A stretch of DNA of 64,000 nucleotides from JARBUG01 sp035628915 (GTDB lineage: Bacteria > Bacillota > Sulfobacillia > Symbiobacteriales > Symbiobacteriaceae), in the NCBI GenBank assembly GCA_035628915.1, contig DASPIW010000061.1, forward strand, positions 216,370 through 280,369. The letters are read 5' to 3'. Under the pieces are notes generated by a model, which saw only the letters and a list, made by a program, of their open reading frames with translations, was not told the origin of the DNA and searched no databases. Positions within the stretch are counted from its first letter, which is position 1. Each line of letters starts with the position of its first letter. Both the position numbers and the translations under genes were made by a program. Of the stretch, positions 8,934 through 17,221 are shown one piece after another.

Positions 8934-10137
8934 GTTCGTACACCTCCAGCAACCGCCGGGCGTTGTCGGCCATCTCCCGTCGCCACTGGGCCGGTTCCTC
9001 GACAACGGCTGACGACCCGAAGGTGCGGAGCCAGTGGCGGACCTCGTACTGGCCGGCGATCGTGTCGGTGTAGACCACGTAAGGTGCGCCCGGAGCGCGG
9101 CAAATCACCGCCGGGCCAAGGGGAGCCAGGCGGTGAGCTGTTTCTCTTTCGAGCCGGGCATTGACCCCGGCTTCATCATAAAACCGAATGCGCACCGGTG
9201 TGACAGGCCCGACCTCTATCCCCCAACTAAGCCGAAAGTGCTCAGCCATGTTGAAGGCTGCCGGGTAGACGAACCGCTCTGCCAGAATTCGGGTGTGGCT
9301 GATCAGGTCAACCCGCAGTGGCGTGGGATGCCACTCGGGCCGCTCTCCATTGACCATCAAGTACCATGCATCGGTCGCCCAGTAATAGACCAGGCCAAGG
9401 GGCTCGACCACGCGTTCTCCGGCGCCTTTGGTGTACCGCAGGCGTACCCGGCACCGCGTCTGAATCGCCTCTTCCAGGCGGGCGACCTGGACTTCTACCC
9501 TCACGTTGGCCTGGAGGCGGGGGCCCTTGATGACCCGGCAAGCCGGGCGCCGGGCCGGAGGTGGCGCTTTCATGGCCCTTTGCCAATCCTGCAGTTTGGC
9601 AAGGGCTGATGTCAGCTCCGGCGGGCGGTCAGCGTACAAGGGCCAGACCTGGGCCAGCAAGTCGAGCATGTCGTTCACGTCCGCCGCCGGCCAGGGGGCT
9701 TCCGTAATAAAGCCGCTGCCCAGGCGGTAGGTGACGGTGCCGCCCCGCCGGGTGCAGCGGATGAGTCCTTCATGTACCAGCGGTGCAAGATCGGTTTCTA
9801 CCTCGGTCAGGTCGGCGCGCCACAGGTCGGCAAGCCGGTCACGGGATACGGGGCCGTGGCGCAGGATGTCCAGCAGATCGATCCAGCGTTCCTCGGCCAG
9901 GCCGGGGCGACGGGACCGCATGGGCTGAACGGGGGCTGGGGAGTTGGTCCAGCAGAGCCGGCCACGCAGAACGGTGAGGCCGGCCTCGGGATGGCGCTTG
10001 AGGTCATAGCGAATTTGCCGACCGGTGACGCCTGTCAGCCGTTCGACTTCTGTCAGGGACGGGTCCTTATGTAGTAGTGCCAGGTCCTGCAGTTGTTGGA
10101 TGCGTCCCTGTGCGTTGGCATCGTACTTCCTGGCCAA
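8920..10137 (-). CDS. WYL-domain transcriptional regulator, first of a pair
   Basis: This 405-residue protein has an N-terminal helix-turn-helix (LTEVERLTGVTGRQIRYDLKRH), a second winged-helix segment near residues 90-130, and a WYL core (R-V-R-L-R-Y-T-K followed by V-E-P-L-G-L-V-Y-Y-W and A-W-Y-L-M-V-N). The C-terminal part (V-R-H-W-L-R-T-F-G) is the usual WCX extension. Its 5' end faces the CRISPR array across about 190 bp. The pair of WYL genes probably forms one unit acting on the array or cas promoters, by analogy with other CRISPR-linked WYL regulators. Confidence 0.78.
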   Translation of the reverse strand: MARKYDANAQGRIQQLQDLALLHKDPSLTEVERLTGVTGRQIRYDLKRHPEAGLTVLRGRLCWTNSPAPVQPMRSRRPGLAEERWIDLLDILRHGPVSRDRLADLWRADLTEVETDLAPLVHEGLIRCTRRGGTVTYRLGSGFITEAPWPAADVNDMLDLLAQVWPLYADRPPELTSALAKLQDWQRAMKAPPPARRPACRVIKGPRLQANVRVEVQVARLEEAIQTRCRVRLRYTKGAGERVVEPLGLVYYWATDAWYLMVNGERPEWHPTPLRVDLISHTRILAERFVYPAAFNMAEHFRLSWGIEVGPVTPVRIRFYDEAGVNARLERETAHRLAPLGPAVICRAPGAPYVVYTDTIAGQYEVRHWLRTFGSSAVVEEPAQWRREMADNARRLLEVYEREQV

Positions 10138-10325
10138 TCGGAAGCACCCTTCCCTGTTTGGGGCCGATTAGTTAAGAAAGTTCGGCCAGGGAGACGGGCA
10201 AATCCTTCTGCCAGGTTGGTATTTTGTGATATGCATGATTATTTGACAGTCGAACGGATTTGGACTCATGGCTCAGATATCGATAGAGGGCGCGCCATAA
10301 AGCGCCCAGCCCCTTCACATGCATG
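10138..10325. promoter_or_regulatory. AT-richer spacer between the WYL genes and the CRISPR array
   Basis: This 188-bp stretch separates the leftward WYL pair from the array and is visibly richer in A and T around 10200-10265 than its surroundings. It must contain the promoter of the WYL genes. It could also be a CRISPR leader if the array grows at its left end, which the well-preserved left repeats would suggest. I see no ORF worth calling and no clear -35/-10 pair. Confidence 0.45.
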
Positions 10326-11209
10326 ACTTCAATGGAGCCCCGGCCATTCAGGCGGGGATAGGCGCAATAGCCAGGGAGAGGAGGGCGCCGCCCTTGACGA
10401 CTTCAATGGAGCCCCGGCCATTCAGGCGGGGATAGCGGCACCTGTCCGACGCCGAAGCGCTGGAGTGGATGTCACTTCAATGGTGCCCCGGCCATTCAGG
10501 CGGGGATAGATCGTCTCCGGCACTGGCACCCAAACGTTCAGTGGGCCAGTACTTCAATGGAGCCCCGGCCATTCAGGCGGGGATGGGTCCTGGAGCCGCA
10601 TGGGCGAGAACCGTGGACGAGGGACTTCAACGGAGCCCCGGCCGTCATGTCGGGGATAGCGCTTCCATGCCGGTGACTGGAACCGCGCCCGCATGGCACT
10701 TCAATGGAGCCCCGGCCATTCAGTCGGAGATAGCGTTCTTCTGGAGTGCAGACTACATTTGGGGTTGGTCGCTTCAATTGAGCCCCTGCCATTGAAGCTG
10801 GGGATGGACCATGATCGCCACAACCCTAACACCCATCAGCGAGCTTCAATGGAGCCTCGACCGTCAGCCGGCGATAGTTCGTCACCTCTCACACCGCCGA
10901 CACGGCGGCGCCCCGGCAATTCGGGCGTGGACAAGCCTGATCCGGGGGAGGTTGTCAACCTCCTTCAACAGGACCCCGGCCATTCAGCCAGGGTTAGACT
11001 ATCCATGGCCGAACGTTTTGTGGCAGTATGAGAGCTTCAATGGAGCCCCGCCCGTTGGCAAGGGATAGTCCGGGCACCACATCTTCTTCCTCCTCGAAGG
11101 CTGCCAACTTCAATGGAGCCCCGGCCAGTCAGCCGAGGATGGCAACGGCTGGACCTTCATCTATATCAAACGAGCGGACCTTCAATAGAGCCCCGACATT
11201 CAGCCGGGG
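10326..11209 (-). CRISPR. CRISPR array, 13 repeats, decaying towards the right
   Basis: Repeats are about 35 bp. They begin on the plus strand with ACTTCAATGGAGCCCC, continue GGCCATTCAGGCGGGGATA, and start at 10326, 10400, 10474, 10551, 10624, 10698, 10771, 10843, about 10901 (weak), 10961, 11034, 11107 and 11179. Spacers are mostly 36-42 bp. The first two repeats are identical; the third and fourth each have one substitution. From 10624 on, mismatches increase, and those after 10771 are clearly degenerate. On the minus strand each repeat ends in ATTGAAGT, the form of a type III crRNA 5' handle, and contains a short CCCCG/CGGGG hairpin. The transcript is therefore probably leftward, towards the WYL and cas genes. 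Confidence 0.93.
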
Positions 11210-11390
11210 TCCAACTTCAGGTCAGGGAACTGGTCGGGGTCTAGCAGCCGAAGGAAGTTGGCAAGCTGGTCCACGTCGCCCTGGTGCGGGGTTGCTGTCA
11301 ATAGCAGCACCCGCTCGGCCTGGGCGCTGAGCCGCTTGGCCACAAGGTACCGGCGCGGGCAGCCGAATCCGGCTTCCCCGTAAACAGTCG
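11200..11390 (-). pseudogene. Remnant of a SNF2/DEAD-type helicase gene
   Basis: The minus-strand frame has no start codon but is clearly helicase-like. After CPRRYLVAKRLSAQAERV it reads LLLTATPHQGDVDQ, then ANFLRLLDPDQFPDL. This is helicase motif III (TAT) with the following helix, as in SNF2-family proteins of phage-defence loci such as DrmD-like enzymes. The fragment is about 60 residues, and its stop codon lies inside the last degenerate CRISPR repeat. The array end has therefore been joined to, or sits inside, a deleted helicase gene. The remaining helicase domains are not in the window. Confidence 0.72.
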
Positions 11391-11675
11391 GATAGGTCGG
11401 GCATGAAGGACCACCCCAGTTTACAGCCTCTCATTATCTGACACACTATAGATAATACACCGTCTAACGAGATAATCCATCGTAGCCGGTTAGCTGAGTG
11501 CAGGAGTTGAGCAATTGACGGCAGACTCCGTGCGGGCGAGGTGCTAATCCCAATCGGTGTACGACGCCATGCGATCTATGGACCACCGGCGCACCCCGCA
11601 GCGCCAAGGTGCGCTCAGAGAAAAGCGGCCAGACCCCTCTCCGAGAATGGGTGCTGGCCGCCCTATTTCAGTTCC
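11391..11675. other. Non-coding stretch between the helicase remnant and the immunity-like gene
   Basis: There is no convincing gene here. An AT-rich patch lies at about 11440-11490. Overlapping short ORFs here and into 11676-12350 are shadows of the gene on the minus strand. Confidence 0.5.
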
Positions 11676-12359
11676 TCAGGCAGAAAGTGCAGCAGCAGGG
11701 GCATACGGATGGTCCAAAGTTACTGCCAGCCCTTTTTCGCGAGCGAGTTCAAGACAAGCCAGCACGGGAAGGGCCGCCAAGCCTGTCGGCACCTGCTTGA
11801 GGCGCCCGTTTTCCGCCAGGCTCCGGTGCCAGTTGAGGTACGTCTCGGCGGATTTCACCAGTCTGGCTTCGTCGCCATCGAGGATAGCTCCAAGCATGTC
11901 CCCGTATGTCGCATGGTACTTGTCCTTGCCCTTGAGTTCCGCACGGTGCGGTGTGGGATCCCCGGATGCCGTGAGTACGCAAAGGAACAGCCTGGAGAGG
12001 TGATGAATCGGTGACGCCTGGAGGGCAGGCAACGGGTCAACGATGCGTCCAGCGACCTCAAGTGCCAAGGCATGATCACGTGTCAAGGTGGCCGCCTCGA
12101 GAATCTCCATGGACTGACCAGTCACCGTCCGTTCTACGGAGAAGATCCAAGTGTCGACCGCCTTGCGGAATGCGTCGATCATGGGCCCGGATTTCTGTTG
12201 AAGAATCAGTTCGCACAAGCCCAGGGCGACATAGGTCGAGACCAGATAGACCCCCTGGTCCGGACGGGGCTTGCCCGCGACGAACGACTTTTCCGCTAGG
12301 GAAATCGTCTGTCGGCATACCTGCACCCAGTTTGCGGCTTTTTCCGACTGCATCGGCAT
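11676..12359 (-). CDS. Imm49-like immunity protein
   Basis: This is an all-helical 227-residue protein whose C-terminal part (PTGLAALPVLACLELAREKG, then LAVTLDHPYAP) resembles the end of Imm49-family immunity proteins, where a long helix is followed by a short strand and a [DE]SxYxP-like motif. It also has E-T-Y-L-N-W-H-R, comparable to the W-H-K-E-Y segment of that family. Immunity proteins bind and block a cognate toxin in the same cell. It begins 74 bp after a candidate toxin gene on the same strand, the usual toxin-then-immunity order. ATG 12359 follows a GGGGTGAG ribosome site. The family call rests on remembered pattern similarity and is moderate. Confidence 0.5.
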   Translation of the reverse strand: MPMQSEKAANWVQVCRQTISLAEKSFVAGKPRPDQGVYLVSTYVALGLCELILQQKSGPMIDAFRKAVDTWIFSVERTVTGQSMEILEAATLTRDHALALEVAGRIVDPLPALQASPIHHLSRLFLCVLTASGDPTPHRAELKGKDKYHATYGDMLGAILDGDEARLVKSAETYLNWHRSLAENGRLKQVPTGLAALPVLACLELAREKGLAVTLDHPYAPAAALSA

Positions 12360-12433
12360 GAAGACTCACCCCTGTAACGCGGATTGGGGACGTATCTCCT
12401 TTCGCCACGGTCCGAATACTCCCTGCTGCTGGC

Positions 12434-14038
12434 CTACCACATGGAAACTCGCCCGACGGCCGGAGACGTCAGGGTACCCGTCGCGCGGGTCACCGGGGGC
12501 GGGGTGCTCGGCTTCGAAGCTGCAACTGCAGGCGCGGGGGTGGCGGGCTTTGACTCAGAGGCCGAAGGGGCAACGGGAGCGGAGGTAGGCTTCGGGGGCG
12601 ACGTTGCCGGAGCCGCGGCCGAGGAACTGGTGGGGGCGTCGCTGGACACATGTGTCCTGACCTTCTTGGGGCTGGGCGAGGACTTGACCGCGGTTGCGGT
12701 GCCTGTGGCGGTCGCCGCGGAAACAGCAGCCTTTTCCCCGGTTGTCAGGGTCGGCGCTATAACCCCGCTCTTGGCGACTCCGCCACCCACTGCGGTGCCA
12801 CCGGATACGGCGGCCGCTTCAACCGTCTTCCCGTTCGCGATCGTCAACTGTCCGGCACCGTTGGTCTGTACGATCAGGCTCTGCTGGCCGGCAGACCGCA
12901 TGGCTACACCTGTCGACTGAAGTTCCGGGGTAGAGCTGAACGAGTACACGCTGGCATAGCTGCCATTATACGAAGGGGTGCCCTGAATGGTCTGCGGCCC
13001 AGGTGTACGCTGGTTGACCGTGAGCTTGACATCCGTCGTCACTTTGCTGGTGGCCTTGGCTTCCGTGGCGATGATGTCACCGGTGGCCGGGTTGCGAGCA
13101 GCGAGGTCGATGCCATTTCCGTTGGGCAGCTTGGTCGGCAGCCTTTCGGTGGCGCCAAGGACCTTACTGACCTCCGACGCCATTTGCTCGCCAACTGCCC
13201 CGGCTGAAACGGACCGGGCGGCCCCGATGGCCTCGCCTGAGGAAGGAAGGCTCCGCATCAGCTCTCTGCCGGCGGGCGAGGCAACTTGCGCAGCGATTTG
13301 CTCAGCGCCTTCACCCATAACGACAACCTTGGCAGCCTCTGCGGTGGTTTTGACAGTGACGCTCCTGGTAGTTGCCTTAACCGCTACCTCGGTGGAGTAG
13401 CTGACAGCTCCCAGGCTCGCTGCATCTGCGGCTGCTGTGAGCGCGTTGCCTCCAGAGTATATTGTCGCTGCATTGATGGCGGTGTTCGTCCCAACCTTGC
13501 CGAGTTGTCGCAGGTCACCAGTCGTCACCATGGGGTCCGTCAAGGCCTTGTACCCCAGCTTCGCGGTCTCAGCGGCATCGTGGACCACGCCCTCCACGAT
13601 GTTCAGCAGAACCGCACCCGGGCCGTTGCCGGTGGCGGCTGCGTACATACTCTTGTTCATACGATCGGTGTCGGTGGTGGTGACGAGTTCCTTGGCGAGC
13701 CCCCAGAGTCCTCTTGCAATGTCCTTTACCGCATCTCCCACTCCCTCAGCAATCGCCACCAGCTTTTCTTCCCGGCTGGGAGGGACGAACGGGGCGATTA
13801 CAACGTCCCGACCCGGGGCACCGGGAAACCTCACCGCCCCGGTGTCAGCCATAGTGGTCGCCCTGTTCGCCGCTGCGCTAGGCGCCGGGGTGCCTGCCGG
13901 CGCCGTGGCCGGAGATGCGGCAACCGCCGGGCTCTTTTGAACCGTCCTGTCCGCCTGTTCCACGGTAGCAATCGTGTTGTACAATTTGGGTGAGGATGAA
14001 ATCGAGACCGAACCCGCATCTGCGACGTTCACAACCAT
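12434..14038 (-). CDS. Candidate polymorphic toxin with nuclease-like core
   Basis: This 534-residue protein has an alanine/proline-rich N-terminus (to about residue 90). A helical alanine-rich middle region follows, resembling pretoxin segments (VGDAVKDIARGLWGLAKEL near 100-118). At residues 306-330 there is a PD-(D/E)XK-like core: N-G-N-G-I-D311 followed by E326-A-K328. The last 120 residues are Ala/Ser/Pro/Thr-rich low complexity. ATG 14038 is chosen because GAGGGGGA lies upstream; the open frame continues to 14248 but overlaps the divergent gene. The downstream neighbour is an Imm49-like gene. No signal peptide is evident. Toxin function is an inference from the core motif and the context. 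Confidence 0.5.
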   Translation of the reverse strand: MVVNVADAGSVSISSSPKLYNTIATVEQADRTVQKSPAVAASPATAPAGTPAPSAAANRATTMADTGAVRFPGAPGRDVVIAPFVPPSREEKLVAIAEGVGDAVKDIARGLWGLAKELVTTTDTDRMNKSMYAAATGNGPGAVLLNIVEGVVHDAAETAKLGYKALTDPMVTTGDLRQLGKVGTNTAINAATIYSGGNALTAAADAASLGAVSYSTEVAVKATTRSVTVKTTAEAAKVVVMGEGAEQIAAQVASPAGRELMRSLPSSGEAIGAARSVSAGAVGEQMASEVSKVLGATERLPTKLPNGNGIDLAARNPATGDIIATEAKATSKVTTDVKLTVNQRTPGPQTIQGTPSYNGSYASVYSFSSTPELQSTGVAMRSAGQQSLIVQTNGAGQLTIANGKTVEAAAVSGGTAVGGGVAKSGVIAPTLTTGEKAAVSAATATGTATAVKSSPSPKKVRTHVSSDAPTSSSAAAPATSPPKPTSAPVAPSASESKPATPAPAVAASKPSTPPPVTRATGTLTSPAVGRVSMW

Positions 14039-14074
14039 TCCCCCTCGACGTGATTTTGGAAAGGAGTGGCGCGC

Positions 14075-14503
14075 ATGCCCCGGATCACCGAGGCCATTCT
14101 GTGCACCGGTGTCTCCAATGATGGACAACCAATTGATCCCCGTCGCCGCTTCTTTACCACAGATCCGGCAGTCTGGCTTAGGCTCCGAATCGAGGCTCCG
14201 AGGGGTGGTCAACTCGCCGCAGCGTGGTATGGGCCCATGGGGGTTCATGCTGGAACATCACTGGTGGAGCTTCCCCCGGGTCCAGATCCACAACATACTG
14301 TAGCGGTATTTGCCTCCCTGGCCCGGTGCAAAGCCAAGTTCCGCACTGAGGGAAAATGGATGGTCGTCCTGGTGGTCGCCGAAGAACAGGCCCTCATTGC
14401 GGAGTTTGACGTCGTGACCCCTTCACCGTACGACGCTGCCGGTGTCGGGGGGAAAGACCCCAGGGTTACCACAGGCGGATATCTGTTGAACCGCAGGCTT
14501 TGA
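14075..14503 (+). CDS. Hypothetical protein, probable beta-sandwich
   Basis: This 142-residue protein of unknown function is transcribed divergently from the toxin-like gene. The pattern of alternating hydrophobic strands (V-W-L-R-L-R-I, Q-L-A-A-A-W-Y-G-P-M-G-V-H, G-K-W-M-V-V-L-V-V, L-I-A-E-F-D-V) suggests an immunoglobulin-like or C2-like fold of the kind seen in accessory domains. ATG 14075 is preferred because GGAAAGGAG lies nine bases upstream. No signal peptide or catalytic motif is visible. It may belong to the toxin locus. Confidence 0.6.
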   Translation: MPRITEAILCTGVSNDGQPIDPRRRFFTTDPAVWLRLRIEAPRGGQLAAAWYGPMGVHAGTSLVELPPGPDPQHTVAVFASLARCKAKFRTEGKWMVVLVVAEEQALIAEFDVVTPSPYDAAGVGGKDPRVTTGGYLLNRRL

Positions 14504-14907
14504 TCGTGGTTCCTAAAATGTTTGCTGCTTGTACATTTGTCAATATTTGTATGTATCGACAAGTCTTATTATGCACACGTTTCGGCATCGTGTAAAGCCT
14601 ATTCCCCAAAAAAAGGGAGCCGCCCACGCTGCTGGTTTAGGGATTGGCGCAAATCATGCTCGCTATCTAGTCAACATTGGTTGGACGTCATAAATAGCCT
14701 AACCAGATAGTTCGCCGTCAGTGGTAAGTGAATTCTCAAACGCCGATCGACGTTGACAGGTCCTGCACGATTTGCGCCGTGCATCGGTGAACTGGTGCAA
14801 AGATGCAAGCAAGCCGTTGATGCGCTTGGGTACGCACCAACGGCTTGCTTCCGATCCGCCCTTGACCTCATTCACAAAGGTCCTGCCGCAACCTGGCTTC
14901 CCGATGG
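14504..14907. other. Intergenic region with an inverted repeat at 14811-14846
   Basis: There is no gene. The left half is AT-rich. At 14811-14846 the arms AAGCCGTTG and CAACGGCTT flank an inner TGCG/CGCA stem, giving a strong hairpin. It lies 62 bp downstream of the leftward gene at 14908 and may act as its terminator, though the T-tract is poor. Confidence 0.5.
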
Positions 14908-15459
14908 TCACCCCTTCTGGTCTGCTCCGGCTTGGCCCGGCACGTCTTCAGTCAAGGGGACCTGCTTGATAATGACTACAAAATCACCGCCGGGCTTCGG
15001 CTTCGGCTCCAGCCCCGCCCGTTTGGCCCGCGTCAGCACAACGTCCTTCTTCCTTGCGGATGTGGGCTGGAACCAGATGCGGACCTGCTGTGAGTGAGTG
15101 CGGTACAGCGCCTTCAGGTCCAGCCACAGCGTTTCCCGGTCTTCCACCGGCAGCAAGCCAACCCTTGGCGTAAAGTCGGCCTCGACGGGAGGCAGGCAAA
15201 ACAGGACACCCGTCCCCAGCCCAATAAGTTCGCCCCGAGCAGGCATCTCTGGGTAGACTCCATGGAACCAGTCACCCACATGTTCGGGCGGCCGGGGATC
15301 GACGACCTCGGCAACGAGGGTTCCCAGGGTGCCCTCGAGGTCGATCAACCGTTTTTCGTCCATCGTACCCTCGGTGAAGAATACCGTACCGTAGCGATCA
15401 GTTTTCCGTTCCAGGGGGTGCCAGTCAAGGACTCCGAGACCAAGCTCCATCGGTTCCAA
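14908..15459 (-). CDS. Hypothetical protein, 183 residues
   Basis: I do not recognise the family. The TTG start at 15459 has GAGGAGG about eight bases upstream; ATG 15450 is the alternative. The protein mixes hydrophobic strands (TLVAEVVDPRPP, GVLFCLPPVEADF) and ends with a basic segment (SARKKDVVLTRAKRAG) followed by FVVIIKQVPLTE. No membrane segment or known catalytic motif is seen. Codon use and the ribosome site support a real gene. It sits alone between two intergenic regions in the accessory part of the window. Confidence 0.55.
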   Translation of the reverse strand: MEPMELGLGVLDWHPLERKTDRYGTVFFTEGTMDEKRLIDLEGTLGTLVAEVVDPRPPEHVGDWFHGVYPEMPARGELIGLGTGVLFCLPPVEADFTPRVGLLPVEDRETLWLDLKALYRTHSQQVRIWFQPTSARKKDVVLTRAKRAGLEPKPKPGGDFVVIIKQVPLTEDVPGQAGADQKG

Positions 15460-15810
15460 ACAGCTTCCTCCTCAGGGGTCAGCATACCGGCGGCCATGCA
15501 CCAATGACCCGTTACTGCTCCCCCGTTCACCGGCACGGACCTCGACCCTTGGAAAAAAATCACCGCATTTTCAAGCTGATCTCCGCGACCAGGTTCTTCA
15601 TGCCTGGACTTTGCCCTCCCTCTGTCGAATTGGCTTGCCCGGTACAATTTGTCCGGGGTGAGTACATGCTGTAGGAATGGCTGCGGGGCGGCCTGGGGCA
15701 CCTGCGTCCACAGCCACCGCTGGTTGACCCTAGCCGATGCTGCGCGATCCCTTGACAGCCCGCGCACACGGAGATAGACTCCCCCATCTGATCCCTGGGG
15801 AGGTCATGTT
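15460..15810. other. Gene-poor stretch
   Basis: Overlapping minus-strand frames exist here (for example up to 15767 and 15787), but they show no family-like sequence or convincing start. I see no defined element. Confidence 0.4.
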
Positions 15811-16110
15811 GTGGTCGAGGAAGGACTGCCGAATCCAGGCGCCACGTGCATTGGCCCGGAAGAACTCCATGGGAGGATGGCCGAGGTGCTTTTCTCCCAG
15901 GCTTCGGTTATCCGCCGCATGGATGACCTGATTGCGCGAGCGGACTGCATGCTCAGCACAATGGATAAGATTCGAGCGGGCACAGAGAACATCGGCCTGG
16001 ACCTGGAACTCATCAAATCAGGCACCCACTACCTAGCCCAGACTGTAGGGGTGCTAAGCATGGACGTCTACGCCCTGAAGTCGATGAGGCCGAGGCGCGG
16101 CTCCACCTGA
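15811..16110 (+). CDS. Small helical hypothetical protein
   Basis: This is a 99-residue ORF whose C-terminal two thirds (VIRRMDDLIARADCMLSTMD, then LELIKSGTHYLAQTVGVLSM) look like a coiled coil. Such proteins are common near mobile elements in Gram-positives but have no assigned role. The start codon is uncertain: GTG 15811 gives the full length, whereas a later ATG at 15879 lacks a well-spaced ribosome site. It precedes the decayed TPR gene. Confidence 0.45.
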   Translation: MVEEGLPNPGATCIGPEELHGRMAEVLFSQASVIRRMDDLIARADCMLSTMDKIRAGTENIGLDLELIKSGTHYLAQTVGVLSMDVYALKSMRPRRGST

Positions 16111-16254
16111 GCGGCTCCACTGATCCCTGGTCAAACCCCTGAGACACCGTGGCGGCACGCCAGGGTGCTCTTTGCGCCTAGACGCAGAGGTATCGCCGTG
16201 CCCCCTACGAGCTTGGTGTGGGTAGTGCGCTTGGGGCAGCTCACACAGGGGATT

Positions 16255-17020
16255 GTGCGAGTTCCTCGCCCTCGACCAGGAGTCGCTGACCCCAGGGCAA
16301 TCGGCCTTTGCTCATCACGCCGCCAACGCCTGCCAGTTTCAGTTGGGCGACAAGTACGCCGCCCTTCGCTACGCAGAAAGTGGAGGCTCTGGGTGCGCTG
16401 GAGGCGGAATGGGGCATTCTCGGGTGGGTCTTGGTCAACCTCATCGCCCTTTTCAACGAAGTCGGCGATACGGCCATGGCTGTGGACTACGGCGAGCGAA
16501 AGCTGAGGACTGTTGACCGCTATCCGGAACTGGTCGCGCGGGTAAGCCCGGGTTCGGTACAACCTTGGGTCCTTGTTCTGGGCCCGCCAGGAAATGGAGG
16601 GTGCAATCGCAGAGTTTCGGCAGGCCGTCCTCAAGGCCCATTCCGACACTCTCCCAATCTCCTTCAAGGTGCAGGCCCACCAGCAGTCTTGTTGGGTCCT
16701 CTACTCTGGGGGCCGCCTGGAATATTGCGACCGGCAGGCGCTCCTGGGCGTGGAACACGTTGAGGAATCGGACGTCAAGGGCTTGCGGGGAGCAACTCCT
16801 GGTGAAATGCTACCGGGCCTACAAGGCCGGCGACACCATGAACGCCCTCAGAATGGCTGAGGGAATGCATAATCGACGGGACCGGCACGACGGATGAGCA
16901 GAAATTCTGGGCGACCCTCATCATCGGACCCGTGGCCTTTGACCAGGGCCATTACCAGCACGCTCTGTTCATAGCGTCGCTGGCTCTGGACTGGCGCAGA
17001 AAACCAGAGCGCCCGGGCTG
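16255..17020 (+). pseudogene. Decayed TPR-repeat protein gene
   Basis: Consecutive TPR-like helices appear in three different plus-strand frames: ANACQFQLGDKYAALRYAE, then LVNLIALFNEVGDTAMAVDY, then EMEGAIAEFRQAVLKAHSDT, and finally DQGHYQHALFIASLALDW before a stop near 17018. Such repeats form the peptide-sensing C-terminal part of Rgg/PlcR/Rap-type regulators and other TPR proteins. No single frame is intact and no start codon is clear, so at least three frameshifts have occurred. The end coincides with a 12-bp-stem hairpin that would have been its terminator. Confidence 0.65.
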
Positions 17021-17038
17021 AAGCCGCGGGCGCTCTGG
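17004..17038 (+). terminator. 12-bp perfect hairpin at the end of the TPR pseudogene
   Basis: CCAGAGCGCCCG pairs perfectly with CGGGCGCTCTGG around an 11-nt loop. Only TT follows, so as an intrinsic terminator it is weak, but its place over the TPR stop codon fits that role. Confidence 0.5.
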
Positions 17039-17221
17039 TTAGCGAGCGTTACGGGAGCGCTACATCGCCTCCGCGATCGCCACAGGGGAACTGCCTCTCC
17101 GGAATCGTGTGCACAGAGTCCTCAACCGAAGTGGATCCCGGAAGTGGGGGCATCGGTCGGCTTCGAAGCCCGCCGGAAGGTCGATTTGGGCGGGAGCCGA
17201 ACCTCGCCCGACACTCGATGG

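Noticed and set aside
10469..11031. Plus-strand ORFs through the CRISPR array (10469-10795 and 10693-11031)
   Set aside because: They only translate repeat and spacer DNA; the 35-bp repeat pattern explains the open frames.
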